A stretch of 64,000 nucleotides of DNA, taken from Trichomonas vaginalis G3 (taxonomy: Eukaryota > Parabasalia > Trichomonadida > Trichomonadidae). Every line of letters starts with the position of its first letter. Position 1 is the first letter of the stretch. The notes under the pieces are model-generated. The model saw nothing but the letters and a program-made list of their open reading frames with translations. It was not told the origin of the DNA and did no database searches. The DNA lies in the NCBI RefSeq assembly GCF_026262505.1, contig NC_067208.1, positions 16,191,962-16,255,961 on the forward strand. Reading direction: 5' to 3'. A program made the position numbers and the translations under genes. Positions 40,304 to 50,193 of the stretch are shown here, one piece after another.

Positions 40304-41969
40304 TTAAATAAATGGCATACAACATCCATTTTCACAACATACAGCCTTAGTGTGTGCTCCTGTTAATGCAGTCTTACCAATTGTTAAGCGAGTCATTGAC
40401 CCATTTTTAAGTTGTAAATTAATATTTTGACCATCAAATATCACTTTATCATTTATTATATCCAAATAATTTTTAGGTGTTAATTGTTTATTTTGTCGTA
40501 AACTAACACCTTTCATTTTTTGTGCAATCTTTTTAAAATCACTTCCATCAATTGAACCGTTGAATGATGTATAACACTTAGGACATAAAGCAACCATGTT
40601 ATCACCTTGTTTCTCAATTGCTAAACCCAATAACTTCTTCTCATGTGCTTTTTCTTCAGCTTTATTCTTTAATTTAGGTTTAAATTTCTCATCAAAACAA
40701 AAGAAATCAAAAGGTGCGAATTTGAAAATGTTTTTATCATAAAATTGTTTATCGGTAACAATTGCTTGAAATGCTTGAGTGTTAGGAAGATTTGGGTCGC
40801 CAGCGATTGCCCAATAAGATGAATCAGTATCACCTTCAATGAAATGAAAACGATTAACATTCAAGCATTTATACATAAAATCATAAATGAAAACCAAATA
40901 CCAGTATTTTGCGTTATCTAAGCATTGATTTTATTTTCCATTTTGCAGTGTTTAAATCACGAAGAATTAAATTTAAATCAAACTTTCCCGAATTAAAACC
41001 AATGATATTCACTTTATTAAATTCTTCATCTAAAAGCTCTTTCATTGCTTCCTTTTGTTTCTCATTTAATGTATTCATTAATTCTTCATATTGTTCAATA
41101 TTTGATTTAGCAACTAATGAACAGGTTGAAAATAAAAATTCAATCCAATCAGAGATGAACGAATCACTTGATGTTAAGCAAAAATTCCTCGTAAATGTTT
41201 TATCACGGTCTACGACCTCGCCGCTTTGCGGCTTTATTTTGACAGTTGATGATACCATAAATGGTTTTAAGTAAGCGTTCAAAGTTGCACATTCAGAAAG
41301 TTGAAGTTCTTCTTTAGTCTCTAATGTTTCGAAGTCAAAAGTAATATAATATCTTGTTGGTTTATAATATTCCTGCAAATTATGTGCTAATAGCCATTGA
41401 TATATCTTCTGTTTCGTGATATGTGGTGCATATGGTTGTTGTGTGTTTTGCAATTGAACGTCTTGAATTAATCTTCCATTATTTTCTTTACATTTCTCAC
41501 AATGTTTTAAAAATCTTCTTTGGTTTTTCCTTTCTGGATCATCACGGATAGAATATACTTCTTCTTTGCAAAAGGGGCAAACTTTATATCCTGTGAGTGC
41601 TTCAACGTCTGTAATTCTGTCAGCGTGAAGTTTTCCACATGGACTCTGTGTTAATAAAATATTTACTGTTTCAAATTCTGGATCTATCATTATTGATTCC
41701 ACTAATGGAAAGTCTACCTTGTTAATGTCTACGTCTTCTGGTTGAGGGTCACAATAATAAAAATCAATATTAACGTTTAACATTCTTGCTAACCTCTCAC
41801 TTTCTGATGAAATGTCAAATCCTTCATATGCATCTATGGCTTCATTTAAATAACTTCTACGAGTTTTAGGATTAACACCATCAGGAATGTTATAGAAGCG
41901 TTTAAATAACCTTCTACCTTCTGCTCTTATTTGATTATCATTCATTTTAGCTGTTCCATTTTTGTTCAT
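40304..41969 (-). pseudogene. polB: Family B DNA polymerase with its palm motifs deleted
   Basis: The N-terminal frame (41,969-40,914) includes a four-Cys region (CPFCKEEV, CEKCKENN), exonuclease motif I YITFDFETLE and motif II NIIGFNSGKFDLNLI. The C-terminal frame (about 40,912-40,304) starts just before polymerase motif C, FIEGDTDSSYW, and ends with the thumb (GVSLRQNKQLTPKNYL, ALTGAHTKAV). The exonuclease III region and polymerase motifs A and B are missing between them, so about a kilobase has been deleted at about 40,912 and the enzyme cannot polymerise. A short hairpin CCGCTTTGCGG (41,222-41,232) lies in frame, encoding KPQSG. Confidence 0.85.
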
Positions 41970-42048
41970 TTATGTAAGAATAAAAATTAAAAAATAAATA
42001 AAAATAAAGTTTATTTTTTTTAAAGTCCGAGACTCAGAGAGTCCAGGG

Positions 42049-43185
42049 CTAAAGTCCATAAAATGAATTAAGAACACATAAATTTTTATCATCTGCGACG
42101 TGACGAATACATTTTAATTTACTCAAGAATGCGTACCCTGATACATTAAATCTAATTCCTGTCTTATTTAATTTCACAACTTTGAAAAGGAATGTATGAA
42201 TAGCTATAAAATGATGAGAAGATGTTTTATGGGTTGCTTCCATTTTTTCTGAAATAAATGAATAAATATAATGTTTATAAGTTTTCATATCTTTTATGTT
42301 CTTAATAACGAATGGTATAGACCTTTCAACTTCGTCTTCCTTCGGTGCTGTTCTTTCATATGAAACATTATTGGTATCTTCAATAATGAAACCACAATCG
42401 CATAAAATTTTATATGTACCAATTGTTTCTTTTGATATTTTATCTAACAAATCAAAAACTTTATCAACACCTGTACATTTATTTAAATAATAATTTGTGT
42501 AAATATCATGGTCTTCTTTCTTAATCGTATTAGTTGCATATGTTACATTTTTCAGTGCTTTTTTGAATTTTTCAGAATCAAGAGGAGGTGAAAGTAATAT
42601 ACATGGATAATCTCCATCGTCAATAAACTGAAGCTTATGTTTATGAATAAATTTTGTGCCTTCTTCTGAAAGTGTTTCATCTATTTCGCCATCTAATAAA
42701 TTTTGTGTTGATTCTGAGACATAATTTTTATATCTTTCTTCATGAGATTTCTGAACTGCTGATTCTGAAGCTGGGATATTCATTAAACCCTCTACTTCAT
42801 TCTCAGCATTTCTCAATTCACTAATTCTTTCATCTATTTCATTTCTTAATTGTTCCAATTTCTCAATCTCATCGTTATAATATTCATCTTGTTTAATTTT
42901 TTCTTCAAAATATTCAGGAGGTGTTTCAAGGCTCTCTGAGCCCAGGTCCTCTGGACCATAAAGAGGAATATTCTCCTGTTTTTCAACTTTTTTGGGATAT
43001 AAATATCTCATTATAGCCTTTTTAGTAATTGGTCCGTTATATTTAAATTCATTCAACAATCTGGAAAACTCTTTCACATTCTGCATATATGTTGGATAAG
43101 AACCGTCTCCAAAATTTTCTAAAATATTTTCTAATTCTGAATTAGTGAACTTTAAAGATTTCAATGAATTAGTTGTTATACTCAT
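42049..43185 (-). CDS. Unknown Maverick B protein upstream of PolB
   Basis: The 378-residue product has a coiled coil near residues 100-130 (DEIEKLEQLRNEIDERISELRNAENEVEGL) and a C-terminal region with spaced Cys and His ending NLCVLNSFYGL. Two dispersed GC-rich motifs are inside or at its end: 42,936-42,968 encodes YGPEDLGSESLE, and the stop lies in the copy at 42,026-42,058. The gene may have been longer before the second insertion. Its place before PolB would fit a terminal protein or replication factor, but that is speculation. Confidence 0.55.
   Translation of the reverse strand: MSITTNSLKSLKFTNSELENILENFGDGSYPTYMQNVKEFSRLLNEFKYNGPITKKAIMRYLYPKKVEKQENIPLYGPEDLGSESLETPPEYFEEKIKQDEYYNDEIEKLEQLRNEIDERISELRNAENEVEGLMNIPASESAVQKSHEERYKNYVSESTQNLLDGEIDETLSEEGTKFIHKHKLQFIDDGDYPCILLSPPLDSEKFKKALKNVTYATNTIKKEDHDIYTNYYLNKCTGVDKVFDLLDKISKETIGTYKILCDCGFIIEDTNNVSYERTAPKEDEVERSIPFVIKNIKDMKTYKHYIYSFISEKMEATHKTSSHHFIAIHTFLFKVVKLNKTGIRFNVSGYAFLSKLKCIRHVADDKNLCVLNSFYGL
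42936..42968. repeat. Dispersed GC-rich hairpin motif of element B (one of six copies)
   Basis: The copy contains GGTCC-TCT-GGACC and CCCAGG. Related copies are at 26,826-26,850, 33,299-33,321, 34,897-34,915, 39,797-39,819 (reverse) and 42,026-42,058. Two copies in different genes (33,299 and 39,797) share 22 of 23 bases and encode TQV[PL]QTI in the same frame. I saw none outside element B in this window. Confidence 0.65.
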
Positions 43186-44014
43186 TTATTATAAAATAAA
43201 AAATAAAAAAAATAAATTTAACTTAGTTTTAATTTTACGTAAGAAGTCAATTTTTTAAATCTTGATTTATTCAAAAACGTAAGAATAAAAACCGTAAGAA
43301 TCATACATTTTTTACTTCATATGTTAAAAAAAATGATACAAAATCGTTCAATATTGTATGAATTCTTACGTTTACAAAAAAAGTCACACAACCCTTCAAC
43401 ATATACTACTCTAATCTAATACTCACGAATTGTATTTGGAAAAGCGATATTCTGCAATACGTTTTGGAAAACTTTGAGCAAGTATACATGTGAATAATCT
43501 TTAATACGAAAAATCCTATTTATTTAATAGTATTAGCAATTGAAAACTCCAAATATTAAGCATTATTGTGAATATAGATCAAAAATATTGTGATATGGAG
43601 AGTATAGAATGATTTATACTCTAAATACTAATAATATTATACTATCATCGAAATTAGATAATGATATCCATTCAACTTATCTTAATTCTCGATTTAATCA
43701 CGGTTTCAGTTAGTCATTAACACCCAATATCCAGTGTGGAACCACTTCTGATAGCCCCTAAAAATTTATTATCGTCATTTTCGGAAATTATTTTAATTTC
43801 ATAGTCAGTATAATACCCGTATAATAAGCTGATAGTGATATTATTCTCAATTTTGTGATGTCACTTTTTAACATTTTATATGGTTTCAAATGTTTTCTCA
43901 ATAAATATTCTAGGAAATCATATTGACTCTTTAAACATTCTATTTTTGCTATGAAAATATATAGATAAAGTATCAGTAATTTTTGAGAATATTTGTAAAG
44001 TAGGTTTAAAATTA
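43186..44014. other. Element B right end and host spacer
   Basis: The first half contains repeated ACGTAAGAA words (43,242, 43,278, and inverted near 43,368), which may be part of a terminal region, and a possible terminus near 43,412. The rest is AT-rich host spacer without a gene. Confidence 0.45.
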
Positions 44015-44593
44015 ATGACCGAGTCAGCAATTACTGTGAAGATTGCACTTATCGGCTCTTCGATGGTTGGAAAAACCACACTTATGGTTAAGTACTGCAA
44101 AGGTACTTTCAGCGAAGATTACATTGCAACTCTTGGTGTTCAATTCCTTGAACGTCAAATCACTGTAAAGAATACCCCTGTAAATATCGTAATATGGGAT
44201 ATCGGTGGACAGAAATCATTCATGGATATGCTCCCTGTCTGCTGTGATGGTGCACATGTTCTTATTTTCATGTTTGATCTTTCAAACATTACTTCTTTAA
44301 CAGCCTTGCGTGATTGGTATAAGAGCGCTTATGATTGCAACCCATCGGCTCGTGTATTCCTTGTCGGAAACAAGTTCGATTTATACTTTGAACAAACTGA
44401 AGAAGAAAAAATCGCAATCACAAACAAAGCTAAGAAATTTGCTCAAGCTATTGGTGCTCCTTTAATGTACTGCTCAAATACCCATTCCATTAATGTTAAG
44501 AAACTTTTCCAACTCATCATTGCCCAAGTTTTCGGTCTTGATCCAAGAATTGAACAGTGCTCTGATCCAAATGAGCCAATCGTCATTTATTAA
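44015..44593 (+). CDS. Spg1/Tem1-type Ras-like GTPase
   Basis: The 192-residue protein has P-loop GSSMVGKTTL near residue 12, WDIGGQKSF (the Spg1/Tem1 GGQ signature, where Rab has AGQ), and NKFD near 127. LGVQFLERQITVKNT and MLPVCCDGAHVLIFMFDLS match this family, and the C-terminus has no cysteine for lipid attachment, also typical. Spg1/Tem1 GTPases sit on the spindle pole and start the septation/mitotic-exit signalling cascade. The alternative, a Rab protein, is less likely. Confidence 0.85.
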   Translation: MTESAITVKIALIGSSMVGKTTLMVKYCKGTFSEDYIATLGVQFLERQITVKNTPVNIVIWDIGGQKSFMDMLPVCCDGAHVLIFMFDLSNITSLTALRDWYKSAYDCNPSARVFLVGNKFDLYFEQTEEEKIAITNKAKKFAQAIGAPLMYCSNTHSINVKKLFQLIIAQVFGLDPRIEQCSDPNEPIVIY

Positions 44594-44827
44594 ATAAAAG
44601 ATTCTATATACAATAATTTGGTCGATTGTTTTTTTTTTTCGATTTAAATAGTATTCTTGATTTGTTAATAATGAATTAATATATTCGCAAATCTATGGAA
44701 TACATTAGACTTGTCTAATTCAAATCAGAATTCTTTTATCAAAAAAAAATATTGTGGACTTTTCTAAAATAATCATCTAATGAAGAAAATTAAATATTAA
44801 ATTTATCAAATTTTGAAATAAAAATTC

Positions 44828-45703
44828 TTATAATAAGCCATTTTCTTCTTCTTCATCACCTGTGTTGCCTTGGATAATATTCATGATATCTGTATGAACT
44901 TCTATGTGCCACTTATCAAGGCGTTTAATTGAATCATACTCTGCAACGGCAGTGGCGCGAGCTTGATTATCGTGATTTCTAAATGCTTCAAAGAGTGCTT
45001 TGAGAAGCTTGTATTCGCGGGTAGAATCAAATTGAGGAGCTGCATTGACAAACTCATCGCACATTTTTTCAGCACCAATAAGATCGCCGGCAGCAAGTTG
45101 ACAAAGTGTTGCCTTTTCCATGTACTCCGTGGCAGCAAGTTGTGTTAAGCGATCTGCAAGACGGATTTCGGCAACCTTTCTGTATAATTTGGATGCATCA
45201 ACATAATTCTTCTGTCCACTCTTGATATCTGCAATAGTAGTAATATGCTGACAAGCTGAGGAAGGTTGGTTCTCATCTTCATATATCTGAACTGCTTCTT
45301 CAAGGACTTGAACAGCTTGATCTTGATTTTCATCTTCTAAGAAGACCTTAGAAGCTTCAACAAGAAGTTTTGCAGCCTGAGATGTTTTGTTACTTTCTCT
45401 ATAAAAGTTTGCAGCCCTAATGAACATGTCAATGGCTTTTGAAAAATTCTGAGCCTTTGCATAAGCTTTTGCAGCATTTTGAAGTTCGTTAGTTGAACTG
45501 CTTACATCGCGAGCTCTTTCGTAGCATTCGGCTGATTTTTCATAAGCTTCACCGGCTTCTTGGAAAAGTCGTGCTGCTTTAAATGAATTGCCGGCAAGAT
45601 TAAATAATGGAGCTGCCTGCTCATTCTTGCTTGCTTCAGTTGAGAAAAATTTGTTTAACTTCTTCTGTGCCTCCTTGATGTATTCTTTAGCTCGGTCTTC
45701 CAT
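44828..45703 (-). CDS. Alpha-SNAP (soluble NSF attachment protein)
   Basis: The 291-residue helical-repeat protein matches alpha-SNAP in length and pattern: AAKAYAKAQNFSKAIDMFIRAANFY, QAAKLLVEASKVFLED, YRKVAEIRLADRL, LLKALFEAFRNHD and a C-terminal leucine pair after an acidic stretch. It binds SNARE complexes and recruits the NSF ATPase for their disassembly. The start at 45,703 is 12 bases after an initiator-like TCATA. Confidence 0.9.
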   Translation of the reverse strand: MEDRAKEYIKEAQKKLNKFFSTEASKNEQAAPLFNLAGNSFKAARLFQEAGEAYEKSAECYERARDVSSSTNELQNAAKAYAKAQNFSKAIDMFIRAANFYRESNKTSQAAKLLVEASKVFLEDENQDQAVQVLEEAVQIYEDENQPSSACQHITTIADIKSGQKNYVDASKLYRKVAEIRLADRLTQLAATEYMEKATLCQLAAGDLIGAEKMCDEFVNAAPQFDSTREYKLLKALFEAFRNHDNQARATAVAEYDSIKRLDKWHIEVHTDIMNIIQGNTGDEEEENGLL

Positions 45704-45714
45704 ATTGTTTCTAA

Positions 45715-45719
45715 TATGA
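45715..45719 (-). promoter_or_regulatory. Initiator-like TCATA before alpha-SNAP
   Basis: On the minus strand TCATATTAG precedes the ATG by 12 bases, fitting TCA(+1)YW. Confidence 0.45.
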
Positions 45720-46309
45720 TGTCACATTTTTTCATCGGTGAGTTTTTGATTTCTGATTGTTTCTTATCATAAAAAGAGCACTACCTGCACATTGAAATCC
45801 AATTAACGATATCAATTTACATAATCATTTGTCTAAAAATTATTCATGCCAATTTATCTTTTTCCTAAAACCATGCTTCCGATTGCACTTCTATCAAATT
45901 ACGTCAGATAAACAAGTTCCATAAAAAAGTTCTATAAGATTCAATAATTATTCACAAAATTATAAAGTAATATGAATTTTGACTCATAAAACTTATTAAG
46001 CAAACAAATTATTTGAAACTAAATGAGTTGTTAAAGTAAATTTGGTTTATTTTATTTTTTCTTTTCGTTATAAGATTATATTAATAATTGGCCCTTATAT
46101 AAATATCAAAGCAATTTCTTAAAGTATATCATAGTATGAGTTCTCGATATTCTGTCTCAAGATTTGGTAGAGAAAAAAAAATTGAGATAATAATCTCGAT
46201 GAATTTCCTGGGGAAAGCAATTTTCGGTTGTTATATGAATTACTGTAAGGATGAAAGTGGTCGGTCTAAAAAATGATATTGGTAATACAATTTGAAAAAA
46301 ATAAATGTG
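45720..46309. other. Spacer with one possible short ORF
   Basis: AT-rich spacer. Apart from the 46-codon frame at 46,136 no gene is seen. Confidence 0.5.
46136..46276 (+). CDS. Possible 46-residue ORF
   Basis: The frame MSSRYSVSRFGREKKIEIIISM...YCKDESGRSKK is preceded by TATATCATAG, an initiator-like word 8 bases before the ATG. No family is recognised and chance is not excluded. Confidence 0.25.
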   Translation: MSSRYSVSRFGREKKIEIIISMNFLGKAIFGCYMNYCKDESGRSKK

Positions 46310-47047
46310 TTATGTTATCATCACTTTTTCGGATAATTTCGCATTTTTGTTAATAATTTCTAGAATTGAATAGCAACGTATGTTATTTTCTGGAGAATAC
46401 TGACCTATACATGCACATCGAATCGAATTGGAAAGAAGACTTGTGTGAGCATGTCCACATATAAGCCAATCTTCACTATTGATTTTTTCGGCGCCGCTTT
46501 TAATCCAATCGAAAAAGGAAAACGCATGTTTATCTCGAACACGAAAATTATTAAGCAAGTCATGAGCAAAATAAATTTTTAGAAGATTGGCTTGCTGTTG
46601 ATGAATTTTCAAAAGTATGGCAGTATCTTTAATTAATGTAACTCCTTGAATTGATTGATTGACATCAACATATGCTCTGTCATGATTACCACCTATTATA
46701 TACGTAGGAATTGAATAATTTTGGAATTCAAACATCAAATCTTGTAATACAGCAGGACCTTTCGGCCAACTTCCGTTTACTAAATCACCTAAAACAAGTA
46801 AAATGGTTGGTTGTTCTTTGTTTATAAGGTTTTTAAGTTCAGCTTTAAATAAAGGGATATCTTGAATATGACAATCTGATATGAGTAAGATTTTTTGATC
46901 AACATTGATATCTATATTAAGATTGTATATTGACACTTTAGTATTAAAAAGTGGGGTATTAAAAAGTTCTCCAAAAGTATGTTTCATAATGTCACTTTTT
47001 ACAAAAAAATACAAAATAAAAATATACAAGATTAGGAATGAATTCAT
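46310..47047 (-). CDS. Calcineurin-like metallophosphoesterase with N-terminal anchor
   Basis: The 245-residue protein has an N-terminal hydrophobic segment (FLILYIFILYFFV) and the metal-binding motifs of the superfamily in order: LISDCHIQ (DxH), LVLGDLVNG (GD), IGGNHDR (GNHD), and ICGHAHTS (GHxH). The two-metal centre would hydrolyse a phosphoester; the substrate is unknown. The protein is short for the family. The kinase gene upstream on the same strand ends 39 bases away. Confidence 0.85.
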   Translation of the reverse strand: MNSFLILYIFILYFFVKSDIMKHTFGELFNTPLFNTKVSIYNLNIDINVDQKILLISDCHIQDIPLFKAELKNLINKEQPTILLVLGDLVNGSWPKGPAVLQDLMFEFQNYSIPTYIIGGNHDRAYVDVNQSIQGVTLIKDTAILLKIHQQQANLLKIYFAHDLLNNFRVRDKHAFSFFDWIKSGAEKINSEDWLICGHAHTSLLSNSIRCACIGQYSPENNIRCYSILEIINKNAKLSEKVMIT

Positions 47048-47086
47048 AAGTAATTGATTAATTAATCATGCTAACCATGAGAACAA

Positions 47087-47977
47087 TTAAGTTGAATTAG
47101 GTGCTAAATGAATATTAGTCCAACTCTTTGAATGGGTAATGTACTTGAACCAAGAATGTTCTAAACATTGTTGAACTGTAAATCTCTGAGCAGGATCAAC
47201 TTTTATCATGTGACTTATTAGATCTTTTGCGTCTTTAGATATGGATCTCCATTTTGATGCAGGGAAAAGATAAGCACCAGTTAAAATGCATCTTCAAAGA
47301 GTACTCTCAGGATTTATGGGGAAATGGCTACTGCCACTCAATAGCATATACATTGAAACACCAAGAGACCATATATCAATTGATTTATTGTAAGGAATGC
47401 CAGAAATAATTTCAGGAGCAGCATAATTAAGTGTTCCCACGTATTCATTGCAGAGTTCATTTTCTTGTACTTTTGTTGCAAAGCCAAAATCAGTGAGTTG
47501 AAGAAATTCATTTTCCGATTTGCCAAGGAAAAGAATATTCTCTGGTTTAATATCCCGATGGCAAATTTGATTTTCGTGCAAATACTTAAGTGCTAAAAGA
47601 GCTGAGCGAATAACTTCTTTAACAAGATCTTCGTCCAATTGATGATTTTGAGAATTATTAAGAATATTTTTCATATCTGCCATGGCCAATGGCATGACAA
47701 GACATTTGTAGGGAGGGTAATCAAAAATTTCTTTAGCTTGAATAATAAATGGACATTTACAATTTGACATAAGATCTGCTTCTGTATTGACTCTATCTGT
47801 TATTCTTTCACGGTGCTTAATTAGCTTTAAAGCAAATTGCTCGTTAGTTTTTTTATTTTTTGCTATATACACCACTGAGTTTTTTGTATTATCTAAAACT
47901 TTCTCGAGTTGATAGTTGTGAATAACTTCTCCAATATTTGGAACATTAATATTATCGACATAGTAAAGAGATGTCAT
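47087..47977 (-). pseudogene. CAMK-like serine/threonine kinase with one in-frame TGA
   Basis: The first frame (47,977-47,294) covers most of the kinase domain: ALKLIKH (ATP-binding Lys), ICHRDIKPENILF (catalytic loop), LTDFGFA, and YAAPEIISG, NKSIDIWSLGVSMYMLLSG. A TGA follows NPESTL, after which the same frame continues RCILTGAYLFPASKWRSISKDAKDLISHMIKVDPAQRFTVQQCLEHSWF to a TAA at 47,087. Both parts are needed for a complete fold, so this is most likely a nonsense mutation; read-through is an alternative. The glycine-rich loop is poor. Confidence 0.85.
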
Positions 47978-48290
47978 TAAAAAAAATACACATTGAGAAT
48001 TGAAAACGACATAGAAAATTGAGCAAATAGTATCAGAATTGTTATGATAGTACTACCAGAAACTTGATGAATTATTTTTATTAGACTACTTAGTTCCACT
48101 CCAAATCAAATCGAAATTCCCATATCATATAGAGAATTGGAATTTTATAAAATCAAGATTCCTATTCTACTGGATTTTTATAAAATTAGATACATTTATA
48201 TGTTATATAATTAATTTTCGTGCTTTGAGATGTTGGTCGATGTTGAGTGACCGTTTATTTATATAGGAAAAATTTAAACGGTTATCAATC
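47978..48290. other. Divergent spacer between kinase and cyclin
   Basis: AT-rich DNA, no gene seen. AAACGGTTATC just before the cyclin ATG may be a regulatory word but is not recognised. Confidence 0.5.
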
Positions 48291-49277
48291 ATGTGTGAGC
48301 TTTTGCTGCCCAACAGGATCCCGGGATCATGCAACTATTCAAAAGAAAGTGCTCAAGACTATTTAAATCCGTTTAGAAGTTCATATATTCCAACTGAAAG
48401 CCCTGATTATTCAAACATATCGACAGATTCATTTGATAGATATTATTTTTCAAATTACAATCCGCCTATTGATAACGGAAGAGAATACTCTGATCAAATA
48501 TGCAACTTTTTGCAAAACATAGAGATTGGAAGGAAAGCCCCAAAAACTACCATAATTTCAAAAGAAAATAGAGCTGCTCTAATTGATTGGATGTTATGGA
48601 TTTGCTATGAATTTGGCTTTGTTGATGAAACTTTCTTCTCAGCCGTCTCAATTATCGAAAAAATTCTACTGAAGATTCAAGTTAATATAAACTCCTTGCA
48701 ATTTTATGGAGCAAGCGCAGTATGGCTTGCATCAAAGTTACATGAAACGCAAACACCATCTGTTGAAGATTTTGTTAACCTTTGTAATTATGAATACACA
48801 TCTAATCAATTTTGTCTTTTTGAAAAAGAGCTTTTGCAAGCATGTAACTATGATATTATTGATCCAACTGCAGATAATTTTACATCAGCATTCCTTAGCC
48901 AAATTCCATCAGATTCAAACTTCAATGATTGTGCAAAAATGCTAATACATGCATCTGTTTTCTCGCCATCACATGCTTATATGAAACCATCACATATTGG
49001 GCTCGCAGTATTCACATTAGCAAAATATATTACTAGATATCCAATGAATTTAATAGTTCTTCCTCGATCCTTACAATATTTTGAAGAAGATGAACTAAAT
49101 TCAGCCACAATTTCATTAATTGAAGGTTTAAAGATTGCCAAAAATAATACTGATTCAACATTTCGAGTCAAATTTGCCGAATTTTTACAATATAATTCTA
49201 TTGATATCGATTTTCTCAAGAACAAAATGCAAGAATATATTTCAACTAATTCATTATCTTCAACCCTAGAATCGTAA
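48291..49277 (+). CDS. Cyclin (A/B-type cyclin box)
   Basis: The 328-residue protein has an N-terminal serine/tyrosine-rich region of about 95 residues and a cyclin box starting ENRAALIDWMLWICYEFGFVDETFFSAVSIIEKIL, with the R..L(I/V)DW signature, then LQFYGASAVWLASKLHE and LCNYEYTSNQF. A second, weaker helical fold follows. Cyclins bind and direct cyclin-dependent kinases. No destruction box is obvious in the N-terminus. Confidence 0.85.
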   Translation: MCELLLPNRIPGSCNYSKESAQDYLNPFRSSYIPTESPDYSNISTDSFDRYYFSNYNPPIDNGREYSDQICNFLQNIEIGRKAPKTTIISKENRAALIDWMLWICYEFGFVDETFFSAVSIIEKILLKIQVNINSLQFYGASAVWLASKLHETQTPSVEDFVNLCNYEYTSNQFCLFEKELLQACNYDIIDPTADNFTSAFLSQIPSDSNFNDCAKMLIHASVFSPSHAYMKPSHIGLAVFTLAKYITRYPMNLIVLPRSLQYFEEDELNSATISLIEGLKIAKNNTDSTFRVKFAEFLQYNSIDIDFLKNKMQEYISTNSLSSTLES

Positions 49278-49942
49278 ATTTTTTTTAATTTTTGACTTAC
49301 CACTTACTGACATGCTATGAAAAAATAAATATATCTTTATTTTAAGAGAAGAAAAGTATAGCAGCCATAATAAGTACTATAGTTATCTGTTTTCTCCTAA
49401 CCAAAAATATTAACTTTTGACCTTAGGATATTGGGATTGAAATCCTAAGAGGGCATTTACCACGTTCTGACATTCTCTCAATTTTTATTGACAATTAAGA
49501 TTTACATCTTAATTATTCTATAGTGCCTATCTTTTACATTGGAAGATAGATCGGTCATAAAAATTTTATATTATTTCAATTGAATTCTATTGTTGTTCTA
49601 GTGGAAATTGAATTATTTTTTATTTTTGAGAATAAAACGTAACTTAAAATATTTTAATTTAGAAAACCTATCACAACGATTAAAATAAATATTACTCACT
49701 TGTAGGGGGCTAGGCGGCAAATTAGGTGACTTGTTTAAATTTCTTTCAGAAATTGTGGATTTGTAGTTAGGAAAAGTCATAAGATGCATAAGTTCTATTG
49801 TTGAAACAGTTTATTAAATAATTTTTAATGCGTACTGATCAATACCTTCGGAATATTTTTAGATATGTTGATAGAATTTTGTTATTTTTCACTTTATGTA
49901 AAAATTCTAATTGAGAATAGAAATAGTTGAATACTTTAGGTC
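49278..49942. other. Host spacer before Maverick C
   Basis: AT-rich DNA without a gene. ATTTACATCTTAATTATTC-type A/T words dominate; nothing else seen. Confidence 0.5.
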
Positions 49943-49982
49943 AGGTAGGTGGGGCTTCCAAGCGCGTTGCGCCCTCTAGCTC
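49943..49982. repeat. Terminal hairpin of element C
   Basis: After AGGTAGGT, bases 49,951-49,982 form a GC-rich stem (GGGGCTTCC...AAGCGCGTTGCGC...CTCTAGCTC) that corresponds to the ends of element A at 11,016-11,115. Only one copy is present here, against two in A. Confidence 0.7.
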
Positions 49983-50079
49983 ATAAGAAATTTTGCCCAA
50001 GACCCAAGAGGAGGACCGAACCCCAGCCGACCAGCCGGTGACAAAACCAAAACCGTTGTTATTTACATCATATTAATGG

Positions 50080-50162
50080 TGTCACTTTTTAAATGTCACT
50101 TTTTGTGTCACTTTTCACAAATTATATATGTTTTTATGTTTTGTCACTTTTCTGTCACTTTT
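50080..50162 (+). promoter_or_regulatory. Five TGTCACTTTT repeats upstream of the methylase
   Basis: TGTCACTTTT occurs at about 50,080, 50,094, 50,106, 50,142 and 50,153, ending about 30 bases before the ATG at 50,194. TCACTTT matches the trichomonad initiator. Element A has one copy at the matching place. They could be a multi-start promoter or binding sites of a regulator. Confidence 0.55.
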
Positions 50163-50193
50163 CGGGTAAAAACATTTTTATTATTATATATAA

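Larger units (their letters stand above)
26827..43412. mobile_element. Maverick/Polinton element B (distinct family)
   Basis: The segment carries a capsid protein, A32-type ATPase, fibre, primase-helicase, integrase and PolB. Its proteins are only distantly related to those of A and C, and its gene leaders (T-rich tract then ATAAATG) differ too. The right end is uncertain: a possible terminus reading AGTAGTATATG on the minus strand lies near 43,412. No matching terminus was found on the left, where the element seems to begin abruptly at about 26,827, so it may be truncated there. Confidence 0.75.

Noticed and set aside
43242-43412. A firm terminal inverted repeat for element B
   Set aside because: ACGTAAGAA words and a 5'-AG terminus are suggestive, but no matching copy exists at the left side within the window, so the boundary is given only as approximate.
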